The position numbers and the translations under genes are program-made. The notes under the pieces were generated by a model. That model searched no databases, was not told where the DNA came from, and was given only the letters and a program-made list of their open reading frames with translations. Below, one piece after another: positions 15,872-21,321 of a DNA stretch of 24,202 nt (position 1 is the stretch's first letter; each line of letters begins with the position of its first letter). Source of the DNA: a virus; the IMG/VR virus record IMGVR_UViG_3300031658_000122, positions 1-24,202 of that record, one strand, 5' to 3'.

Positions 15872-16140
15872 AGGTATAACTCCGCATAACTCAGAAAGCC
15901 TTTTGTAAGGTTGAACCTGCGATGTTCTCGTTTAAGCATCTGAATAGTCTTAACTGAACGGGCGAACTCTTCTGGTGTTTGGTGTCCTGCCTCCTGATGC
16001 CATCGCATTAACTTAATCTCGTTATCAACAGCTAACTGTCTGTTCTTCTCAGTAACCCTACGGCTGCCAGCAGTGATTGAAGCTGTGACTGCATTCTTTA
16101 GCACTGGGTTGGTTCTTATTACGTTGTCACCTGTAATCAT
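15868..16140 (-). CDS. Hypothetical protein downstream of the replication initiator
   Basis: A 90-residue, basic, mainly helical protein (SRRVTEKNRQLAVDNEIKLM, then EEFARSVKTIQMLKREHRRF). It starts 31 bp after the O-like gene, where lambda has the P helicase loader, but it is far shorter than P (233 residues) and shows no Walker motif or DnaC-like sequence. AGGA lies 11 bases before the ATG. It ends in an ATGA overlap with the next gene. A replication role is suggested only by position. Confidence 0.6.
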   Translation of the reverse strand: MITGDNVIRTNPVLKNAVTASITAGSRRVTEKNRQLAVDNEIKLMRWHQEAGHQTPEEFARSVKTIQMLKREHRRFNLTKGFLSYAELYL

Positions 16141-16171
16141 GTTCGATAGTCCTTTAAGTGATTTTTGTTGT

Positions 16172-16933
16172 TTACCATTCAGGGGGATTTAGAATGGCCT
16201 GTGTGAATTTTTGAGTTCTGATTTGCTTTTCGTTGTAGCCAGAGGGATGGTTGATCACGGCCCCATTGGATTGCTTCTGGTCATCTTTAGGTATATAGAT
16301 CGTCTGCCAGCCTCCAACAATTGCGTTTTCAAGCATCTGCGTTGTGTCGTGACCATCATTAAATGCTTTAGAGATTTTGTTAATCAGTAAAGAAATAGCT
16401 TTCTGAGTCATTGGATTCTTCTTGGCTTTACGCATATCGATAAAGTCATTCAATAACTCACCGTCCAACCATTCAGGAATGATTAAATCGATAGAGGATT
16501 TCTTTTTTATTGGTTTGTTAATATGGTGTGTTACTTGGTGTGTTACTTGTACTTGGTCTCTCAGTCCAACATCGTACTTGGTGTCTGAGTCCAAATTGGA
16601 GTTGGTATCTGTGTCCAAGTTGGTCTCTAATGCCAAGTTGGTCTCTGAGTCCAAGTTGGTAAGACGTTCAGGCATACACATTGTGTATTGATTACACCCT
16701 GTAAAACCCTTCTTTTTCTTAGTTAACCAACCCTTTTTAGCAAGGCTAGTTGTGATCTTAGATACTCTGGTTTTATCATTGATGTTAGATCGTTCAGCAA
16801 GCGCGTCTAAGCTAGGAAAAACCAACTCCGTCACTTTGCCTCGGTAGCTAAATAAAGCCAGTAGGACGCGCCTCTCTGGATCAGAAAGTAGTGAATCAGT
16901 TAGCGCCTCTAGCGGTGCTACAAGAATACTCAC
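16172..16933 (-). CDS. O-like replication initiator
   Basis: A 253-residue protein with a GTG start, AGGGG 6 bases upstream and a GTGA overlap with the previous stop. Residues about 18-75 are a winged helix (SLDALAERSNINDKTRVSKI, then SLAKKGWLTKKKKGFTG), the domain that would bind origin iterons. Residues 92-125 are a Thr/Asp/Asn-rich linker encoded by the iterons. The C-terminal part, IIPEWLDGELLNDFIDMRKA, then TQKAISLLINKI and MLENAIVGGWQTIYIP, is a pattern common at the end of phage and DnaT/DnaD-like replication proteins that recruit the helicase system. Role inferred: recognise the origin and start replication with host helicase and loader. Confidence 0.85.
   Translation of the reverse strand: MSILVAPLEALTDSLLSDPERRVLLALFSYRGKVTELVFPSLDALAERSNINDKTRVSKITTSLAKKGWLTKKKKGFTGCNQYTMCMPERLTNLDSETNLALETNLDTDTNSNLDSDTKYDVGLRDQVQVTHQVTHHINKPIKKKSSIDLIIPEWLDGELLNDFIDMRKAKKNPMTQKAISLLINKISKAFNDGHDTTQMLENAIVGGWQTIYIPKDDQKQSNGAVINHPSGYNEKQIRTQKFTQAILNPPEW
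16480..16654 (-). other. Probable replication origin inside the initiator gene
   Basis: Five 17-bp imperfect palindromes of the type TTGGTCTCTGAGTCCAA begin at 16553, 16578, 16602, 16620 and 16638; the last three are exactly 18 bp apart. Half sites flank them (TTGGT at 16535 and 16656, CCAAATTGG at 16591). An AT-rich stretch with TTTTTTAT lies alongside at about 16480-16525. This is the arrangement of the lambda origin, with O iterons next to an unwinding element. Confidence 0.8.
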
Positions 16934-17148
16934 CCTAAGCCCCTCTCACGTATTCTCTGAACATCCTTTGAGATGATCGGGAAAGCATCCGATAATTCGG
17001 AATGTAAACGCTTATGGAATTCGAGGTCTTGAGAAATGAGTAAATTAATACGTTCAGTTTTAGATACCCCTAGTGCGGCACACATCTTGCCAAACACTAA
17101 GTCTTTCTCTAAATCCAAATTAACGGTCATTTTATACTTTTCAGGCAT
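16930..17148 (-). CDS. Ribbon-helix-helix-like small regulator in the cII position
   Basis: A 72-residue protein with AAGGTGG before its ATG, which shares a base with the cro stop (TAATG). The N-terminal pattern KYKMTVNLDLEKDLVFGKMC, then GVSKTERINLLIS, fits a ribbon-helix-helix fold: a strand followed by two helices with a GVS-type turn. The C-terminus is helical and basic. Between cro and the initiator lambda has cII, so this may be an early regulator. It does not resemble CII in sequence. DNA binding is predicted, not shown. Confidence 0.65.
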   Translation of the reverse strand: MPEKYKMTVNLDLEKDLVFGKMCAALGVSKTERINLLISQDLEFHKRLHSELSDAFPIISKDVQRIRERGLG

Positions 17149-17330
17149 TACGCCACCTTTGACTGAGCAGTTTGATTTATTTGAGTTAGAAGCTCATGGA
17201 TCTGGTAGCCGCGTAGAGGAGGAACGTATTCGCCCCACTGAGAAACGGCTGAGTGTTGAATCCCAAGAGCATCAGCTAGTTTTTTGACACCACCAAATGT
17301 GCCTACGGCTTCTGATTTAAGTATTTTCAT
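17148..17330 (-). CDS. cro: Cro-like repressor
   Basis: A 60-residue protein (P22 Cro has 61) with the family pattern FGGVKKLADALGIQHSAVSQWGEYVPPLRGYQIHELL split over a helix-turn-helix at about residues 12-32. It would repress the cI promoter and later the early promoters. I chose the ATG at 17330 because the predicted transcription start falls on or next to it; an in-frame ATG at 17351 lies upstream of that start. No ribosome-binding site precedes 17330, so a leaderless mRNA is possible. It overlaps the next gene by one base. Confidence 0.85.
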   Translation of the reverse strand: MKILKSEAVGTFGGVKKLADALGIQHSAVSQWGEYVPPLRGYQIHELLTQINQTAQSKVA

Positions 17331-17337
17331 GTAAGGA

Positions 17338-17355
17338 ATGTTACTGCACATACAT
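17338..17355. promoter_or_regulatory. Operator overlapping the cro promoter -10
   Basis: ATGTATGTGCAGTAACAT on the minus strand. It shares the ATGT(n10)ACAT frame and the TAACAT end with the operators at 17386 and 18383. Binding here would block the cro promoter. Confidence 0.6.
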
Positions 17356-17366
17356 TACCTTGTCAA
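17338..17366 (-). promoter_or_regulatory. Promoter of the cro-replication operon (PR-like)
   Basis: On the minus strand: a consensus -35 TTGACA at 17366-17361, a 17-bp spacer and a -10 TAACAT at 17343-17338. Transcription should start near 17331-17330, the A of the cro ATG. Confidence 0.7.
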
Positions 17367-17385
17367 CCAAACGAGCTTAGGTAGC

Positions 17386-17403
17386 ATGTAAGATTGCTAA
17401 CAT
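17386..17403. promoter_or_regulatory. Operator and -10 of the cI promoter
   Basis: ATGTAAGATTGCTAACAT, an imperfect palindrome with half sites ATGTnAG and CTnACAT. Its right end is a TG-extended -10 (TGCTAACAT, hexamer 17398-17403) reading toward cI. No good -35 is seen, so the promoter is probably weak or activated. Confidence 0.65.
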
Positions 17404-17429
17404 ACATACAACTAGAGGCGGAACGCATC

Positions 17430-18056
17430 ATGGACTTAGGCAAGCGAATTAAGAATTTAAGAAAAGATCAGGGTTGGACACAGCTAGATCTGTCTAAGGC
17501 CACATCTTTAAGTAGGGGGCGTATTGCCCAAATAGAAACTAACCCTCTCGCCGAGGTAAAAGGTGAATCTTTGGTTTCACTAGCGAAAGCATTCGGGTAC
17601 TCAACTGAGCAATTACTGTCAGATGACGAGCTTGGGTTATTAGCGGGGTTGAAGCTACAACCAGTAACAAAGAAAGTTCCAGTAATAAGCTGGGCTTCTT
17701 TGGAAAGCGTAATGAACGGAAATTTTATGCTAGAAAGTAATCAATGGGTGGGATGCCCACACGATATTAGCGACAACTCGTTTGTCTTAGAAGTCGAAAA
17801 TGATCTGATGACAAGCTCCACAGGAAGAAGCTACCCCCGTGGAGCCTACATATTCATCGATCAGGATCGTAAACCAAGATCAGGTGATCGTGTAATAGCG
17901 ATAGACCGAAGCACAATGGAGTCAGTTTTTAGAGAGTATGTGATAGATGGCGGAATTAAGTATTTGAAACCTTTAAATACGGCTTACCCAATACAAACGT
18001 GCAGTGAATCAACACATATTATTGGAGTGATTGTTGGCTCCTATATGGCTGAGTAA
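17430..18056 (+). CDS. CI-like repressor lacking autocleavage residues
   Basis: A 208-residue protein starting at the ATG at 17430 (GGCGGA 8 bases upstream). Residues 1-65 are a helix-turn-helix domain (LGKRIKNLRKDQGWTQLDLS, then LSRGRIAQIET). Residues 82-205 follow the S24/LexA C-terminal fold, with ENDLMTSSTGRSYPRGAYIF, then DGGIKYLKPLN. In cleavable relatives the cleavage pair is Ala-Gly, the nucleophile is the Ser of GDSM and the base is a Lys before ..VIDGG. Here these positions are Ala89-Ser90, Leu126 and Arg168. The protein should still dimerise and hold the lysogenic state, but self-cleavage looks impossible. Divergent from cro. Confidence 0.88.
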   Translation: MDLGKRIKNLRKDQGWTQLDLSKATSLSRGRIAQIETNPLAEVKGESLVSLAKAFGYSTEQLLSDDELGLLAGLKLQPVTKKVPVISWASLESVMNGNFMLESNQWVGCPHDISDNSFVLEVENDLMTSSTGRSYPRGAYIFIDQDRKPRSGDRVIAIDRSTMESVFREYVIDGGIKYLKPLNTAYPIQTCSESTHIIGVIVGSYMAE

Positions 18057-18063
18057 TATTATT

Positions 18064-18279
18064 ATGCAAACTATATTTGATAATAAAAGTAAATTACAAA
18101 TCCGCGCGATGGCCTGGATGCGTAATTCTGAATGGAGATGGTACTTCACCCATGTTGATTGGATGAATAGCCTAATGCCACGCACTGGACTAACGTCCAT
18201 GCTAGTGTGGTTCACCGCGGATGGATTAAGTTTTGGTTGTGATTCCATCACCAACCTATCTAACGGCCCGAACGATTAA
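18064..18279 (+). CDS. Possible small Trp-rich protein after the repressor
   Basis: A 71-residue open frame beginning 8 bp after the repressor stop. It contains five Trp residues (MAWMRNSEWRWYFTHVDWMN, then MLVWFTADGL). No ribosome-binding site precedes the ATG, and no family is recognised. If real it would be co-transcribed with the repressor in the lysogen, a usual place for superinfection-exclusion or other lysogenic-conversion genes. The opposite strand also has an 81-codon frame. Low confidence. Confidence 0.4.
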   Translation: MQTIFDNKSKLQIRAMAWMRNSEWRWYFTHVDWMNSLMPRTGLTSMLVWFTADGLSFGCDSITNLSNGPND

Positions 18280-18372
18280 CTTTTCCATACCCTCCTGCCT
18301 CAGAAACACCTCTTAAAATACCTCTAAAAAATATCCTCCACTAACACTTTTATTCTAATTGTGCGTCTTCGC

Positions 18373-18400
18373 TTGCATTCTAATGTCAGTGTGCTAACAT
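18373..18400 (+). promoter_or_regulatory. Promoter of the recombination-integration operon (PL-like)
   Basis: -35 TTGCAT at 18373-18378, a 16-bp spacer and -10 TAACAT at 18395-18400 with GTGC before it. The first gene of the operon starts 33 bp further on. The 18280-18372 stretch upstream is pyrimidine-rich on the plus strand and holds nothing else I can identify. Confidence 0.6.
18383..18400. promoter_or_regulatory. Operator in the PL-like promoter
   Basis: ATGTCAGTGTGCTAACAT, matching the 17386 operator at 14 of 18 positions, including both half sites ATGTnAG and GCTAACAT. It covers the spacer and -10 of this promoter, so the repressor would shut the whole operon. Confidence 0.65.
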
Positions 18401-18433
18401 TCAATTGTATTCACAGTAACACGGAGAAGCGCA

Positions 18434-18775
18434 ATGAATTCATATACCAAGTTAAACACTAAGCATTTTGAGCTAAACCATTACGGTCAGTTAGTAACGC
18501 CAGACCTGAATGAGTTTATCGCTGAGTTTACCGAAGAAGGTTCGTTCACAACGCCAGAAGGTACGGTTGAAGCTAATGATTTGCTTGAGCACATTGACTT
18601 CTCTACTCGACAGATCGCCCATGACGCTATCCAAATGGAAGCCTTAAAAGGTGCGCCACTTAGCGAGGCTGAAGCCGCCAAGAACTGGTTCAAGCTAGAA
18701 GCGTTAATGAATGACGCTGCTGCTGACTTCTATAAAAGCAACATTGTTCCTGATTATCAGGATGGTGATTTATGA
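18434..18775 (+). CDS. First gene of the early-left type operon, unknown
   Basis: A 113-residue acidic protein with GGAG 7 bases before the ATG. It is beta/alpha mixed at the start (KHFELNHYGQLVTPDLNEFI) and helical at the end (LSEAEAAKNWFKLEALMNDA). No family recognised. Its place first behind the operator-controlled promoter is where lambda has the N antiterminator, but it is acidic rather than arginine-rich, so an N-type RNA-binding role is unlikely. Its stop overlaps the next start (ATGA). Confidence 0.7.
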   Translation: MNSYTKLNTKHFELNHYGQLVTPDLNEFIAEFTEEGSFTTPEGTVEANDLLEHIDFSTRQIAHDAIQMEALKGAPLSEAEAAKNWFKLEALMNDAAADFYKSNIVPDYQDGDL

Positions 18776-18867
18776 AAACGCTTAGAGAAACGCTAGTCAT
18801 TAATACAGTTGGTGCTGTGATCTTCTCGCTATGCAGCTACTTATTTTGGGTAGGGCTAGCAGCATGA
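18772..18867 (+). CDS. Tiny membrane protein, 31 residues
   Basis: It starts MKTLRETLVINTVGAVIFSL and ends FWVGLAA. Residues 8-30 form one hydrophobic helix with a positively charged N-terminal end. AGGATGG lies upstream, and both its start and stop form ATGA overlaps with neighbours. Small single-helix phage proteins can act on host membrane functions; no specific role is visible. Confidence 0.55.
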   Translation: MKTLRETLVINTVGAVIFSLCSYLFWVGLAA

Positions 18868-18932
18868 GTACCGCAACAATTCACACTGCGCTATTTGTAG
18901 TCGTTTTAATATTATCTGGAGTGCAAATATGA
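18864..18932 (+). CDS. Tiny membrane protein, 22 residues
   Basis: MSTATIHTALFVVVLILSGV followed by QI: nearly all of it is one hydrophobic helix. AGGG lies 8 bases before the ATG, and ATGA overlaps join it to the genes on both sides. Because of its size it could instead serve as a coupling leader for the next gene. Evidence is the junction pattern and composition only. Confidence 0.45.
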   Translation: MSTATIHTALFVVVLILSGVQI

Positions 18933-19102
18933 AGCCTGTAACGCTTGAATTTTTAGCTAAGACGAGAGCAGAAATAGATTTTAAATCTGCATCTGAGAAC
19001 CTTAACCCCTATGGATTAAGCACTAAAGCGCATGCTGAATACGACATCCGCTTCAGTGAGCTTGAAGAGATTTATGAAGAATTAACAAGGAGTGCAGCGT
19101 AA
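18929..19102 (+). CDS. Small hypothetical protein before erf
   Basis: A 57-residue protein starting MKPVTLEFLAKTRAEIDFKS and ending EIYEELTRSAA. GGAG lies 7 bases before the ATG. Its ATGA overlaps the previous stop and its TAATG joins it to erf. It is helical and acidic at the C-terminus. No family recognised; operon position suggests a helper in recombination or host takeover. Confidence 0.6.
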   Translation: MKPVTLEFLAKTRAEIDFKSASENLNPYGLSTKAHAEYDIRFSELEEIYEELTRSAA

Positions 19103-19791
19103 TGAGCGTTTATAAAAAACTGTCCGAGATCCAGCGGGAGCTTCATGCCCCAAAAGGCCAGACAAATAAGTTTGGAGGCTACCAGTACCGTAGTTGTGAA
19201 GACATTCTAAAGGCTGTTAAGCCACTACTAGGTGACTATGCTTTAACCATTACTGACGAATTAGTTTTTAGCGGAATGTTAGAAGATGAAATCCCTAGCG
19301 CTGGAGTGATCGTTAAAACTCAGCGGGTGTACATCAAGGCAACCGTAACCCTTAGTGACGGCACAGACACTATAACTACCTCAGCAATGGCGCGTGAAGC
19401 GTCTATAAAGAAGGGTATGGATTCTAGCCAAGTTTCAGGAGCGGCCTCTAGTTACGCTAGAAAGTACGCCCTTAACGGTCTATTCGCAATAGATGACAAC
19501 AAAGATGCAGACACAGATCAGCACCGCAAGGTGGTAGATGCAGGCCAAGATATGAGCCTTGAAGGGATAACATATCCTACAACAGTAGTGCCTAAGAAGC
19601 GTGTTGATAAGGCATTAATGCAAACCTCTTTAGCGGCACTGGTTGCCAGCTATGATACGGAAGATGACGCTGGTATGTCCGAAGTATGGGCAGAGCTAGA
19701 GCGCCATGAGCAGGAATTCGTATGGCATCAACTAAACGGCAAGCAGCAAGCAAAAATCAGATCTATTAAACCTAATAAGGAAGCAGCGTAA
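19102..19791 (+). CDS. erf: ERF-family single-strand annealing protein
   Basis: A 229-residue protein of the P22 Erf family, which anneals complementary single strands during phage recombination and genome circularisation. The hallmark N-terminus is YKKLSEIQRELHAPKGQTNK, then FGGYQYRSCEDILKAVKPLL. The core ends in SSQVSGAASSYARKYALNGL at 108-127. The last 90 residues are a variable helical tail. AAGGAG lies 9 bases before the ATG. Its stop touches the SSB-tail gene, an expected partner. Confidence 0.9.
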   Translation: MSVYKKLSEIQRELHAPKGQTNKFGGYQYRSCEDILKAVKPLLGDYALTITDELVFSGMLEDEIPSAGVIVKTQRVYIKATVTLSDGTDTITTSAMAREASIKKGMDSSQVSGAASSYARKYALNGLFAIDDNKDADTDQHRKVVDAGQDMSLEGITYPTTVVPKKRVDKALMQTSLAALVASYDTEDDAGMSEVWAELERHEQEFVWHQLNGKQQAKIRSIKPNKEAA

Positions 19792-20084
19792 TGCAGTATG
19801 ACAACAGTAATAAAGGCGGTATTTGGAAGAATGATAAGCGTGAGAGCGATACGCATCCACACTTTAAAGGTAACGCTGAGGTAGGCGGAGTTGAGTACTG
19901 GGTGAGTGGATGGTTGCGTAATAAGGATGGCAACCCGCTGGCTCCAGCTATGAAGTTTAGCTTTACGGCTAAAGAAAACCAGCCTCATGTTCAGCCGCCT
20001 CAGCAATCATCACAATTACAGCAAGCAAAGGCAGCAGTAGAAGGTGGCTTTGATAAATCCTTTGATGATGACATTCCGTTTTAG
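19791..20084 (+). CDS. Small protein with an SSB-type C-terminal tail
   Basis: A 97-residue protein. Residues 1-60 form a compact beta domain (GGIWKNDKRESDTHPHFKGN, then EVGGVEYWVSGWLRN and MKFSFTAKE). A Gln/Pro-rich linker follows, then the last residues FDDDIPF, identical to the end of E. coli SSB that binds RecO, PriA, exonuclease I and other repair proteins. I know similar small phage proteins beside recombinases but not a full SSB OB-fold sequence. It likely coats single strands for Erf or draws host repair proteins to phage DNA. Confidence 0.75.
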   Translation: MQYDNSNKGGIWKNDKRESDTHPHFKGNAEVGGVEYWVSGWLRNKDGNPLAPAMKFSFTAKENQPHVQPPQQSSQLQQAKAAVEGGFDKSFDDDIPF

Positions 20085-20096
20085 GGAGTAGTTGAT

Positions 20097-20654
20097 TTGA
20101 ATTACTACGGAATTAAAACCCCAGAAGAGAAGAAAGCTATTGCCAAAAAGCGTACTGATACTAGGCAGCGCAATAAGCTAATTAAAGAAGCCGCTCTAAG
20201 GGAGCAGATGCTAAGGCTAGACTCTGTAGAAATGCAAATCAAGGATCTTGAAGACCATCGAGATAGATTAGGAAGAGAAGTTGTTATGGGTAATTTATCT
20301 GCCAAGTTGACAGGTAAAACATTACTTAGAGAATGTGAGATTTTGGATGGATGCCAGCCGTGGACTAAAGCGGTTGGCGTTTATTTTCTTATAAAAGATG
20401 GGCGTGTAGTTTATGTTGGCCAATCTGGTTCAGTGTATAGCCGTATCTCAAACCACCAAAGCTCGAAAGACTTTGACTCTATAGCTTGGGTTCCATGTGA
20501 TACCAGCATATTAGACAGACTTGAATCGTTATACATACACTCATTGAGGCCAATCCTGAATGGAACTATGAATAATGGCTACAAATCTGCACCAATGTCG
20601 CTAGACAAAATATTTATGGAGAAAGATTATGATGGCAGCAACAGCAACGAATGA
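20097..20654 (+). CDS. GIY-YIG nuclease domain protein
   Basis: A 185-residue protein with a TTG start supported by AGGGAG 8 bases before it; the first in-frame ATG is at residue 38. Residues 10-65 are a charged helical or coiled-coil segment. Residues 93-156 are a GIY-YIG domain: GVY (94-96), YVG (106-108), Arg116, Glu143 and Asn155 form the expected catalytic set. No DNA-binding module of homing nucleases is seen. Position among erf, SSB-tail and int genes suggests a recombination or host-DNA-cutting role rather than a mobile intron nuclease. Confidence 0.82.
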   Translation: MNYYGIKTPEEKKAIAKKRTDTRQRNKLIKEAALREQMLRLDSVEMQIKDLEDHRDRLGREVVMGNLSAKLTGKTLLRECEILDGCQPWTKAVGVYFLIKDGRVVYVGQSGSVYSRISNHQSSKDFDSIAWVPCDTSILDRLESLYIHSLRPILNGTMNNGYKSAPMSLDKIFMEKDYDGSNSNE

Positions 20655-20898
20655 CGTAACAGGTGATCGACTAACGAGTAAAGGGAATAGCGATAAATTC
20701 CGTGACAGCTTTGATCGGATATTTGGTAAGAAAACAGCACCGGTAGCCGAGCCGAAACGCTTTAAGGATCGAACTAAACTGGGCATATCTCCCAGCAGTG
20801 AAGTAGAGACTTGGGACTGTCGCACCGAGGTAGAAAAAGCCGCAGAGTCATTGCTAAATCTTAGGTATGACGGAAATAAGATCGAACCAACTTTATGA
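20629..20898 (+). CDS. Small hypothetical protein
   Basis: An 89-residue protein with GGAG 7 bases before the ATG, overlapping the end of the GIY-YIG gene by 26 bases in another frame. It has a basic, Phe-bearing middle (DKFRDSFDRIFGKK, then PKRFKDRTKLG) and an acidic helical C-terminus (EVEKAAESLLNLRYDG). No family recognised. The ATGA overlap with the next gene supports expression. Confidence 0.6.
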   Translation: MMAATATNDVTGDRLTSKGNSDKFRDSFDRIFGKKTAPVAEPKRFKDRTKLGISPSSEVETWDCRTEVEKAAESLLNLRYDGNKIEPTL

Positions 20899-21065
20899 CG
20901 TTAAAAGAGAAGTTAGCAGCACGAATTGAGATAGAGCGCATCAAAATAGAGATCGCTAATTACGAAGAAGCAATGAGATCTATTAGCAAGTTTGCAGATT
21001 ACCATCGGTCAAGGATTGCCGTACTGGAAGGGAGAATTGAAGATGTTAGATCGCGTACTTATTAG
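20895..21065 (+). CDS. Small coiled-coil protein
   Basis: A 56-residue protein starting MTLKEKLAARIEIERIKIEI and ending RIEDVRSRTY, with heptad-spaced Leu and Ile over its full length. Its ATGA overlaps the previous stop, and its 3' end overlaps the xis start by 23 bases. It resembles short phage helical proteins of unknown role. Confidence 0.55.
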   Translation: MTLKEKLAARIEIERIKIEIANYEEAMRSISKFADYHRSRIAVLEGRIEDVRSRTY

Positions 21066-21321
21066 GAAGTTTTGTGAGCTGTCAGGCCACGGCTATGACG
21101 CAATTTATAAAAAGTGCAATAATGGGGTGTTTACCGAGGGCAAGGAATTCTTTCGAGCTCCCGACAATCACTATTTTATAAGCATATCGGGGTTTGAAAA
21201 ATGGGTAGAAAGTACACAGGTGTTAGCGCCCGTAGTGAGGCGACAATCGAGATCACGTTCACCTACCAGAATAGTCGGTGTCGAGAGACAATCAACCTCA
21301 AGCCTACGTCCGCTAATCTAA
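21043..21321 (+). CDS. xis: Excisionase-like protein
   Basis: I chose the ATG at 21043 (92 residues), with GGGAG 8 bases before it. Residues 1-57 match an excisionase-type winged helix: MLDRVLIRKFCELSGHGYDA, then IYKKCNNGVFTEGKEFFRAP and HYFISISGFEKWVE. Such proteins bend DNA at the attachment site and direct the integrase toward excision. The arginine- and serine-rich tail (58-92) overlaps the integrase gene by 121 bases, longer than usual, so the tail may be dispensable. Position directly before int supports the call. Confidence 0.78.
   Translation: MLDRVLIRKFCELSGHGYDAIYKKCNNGVFTEGKEFFRAPDNHYFISISGFEKWVESTQVLAPVVRRQSRSRSPTRIVGVERQSTSSLRPLI

Noticed and set aside
18009-18254. 81-codon minus-strand frame opposite the end of the repressor
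   Set aside because: No ribosome-binding site, runs against the operon, overlaps the repressor end and has an unlikely composition.
18434-18775. N-type antiterminator by position
   Set aside because: The protein is acidic and lacks an arginine-rich RNA-binding segment; no boxB-like hairpin was found next to it.
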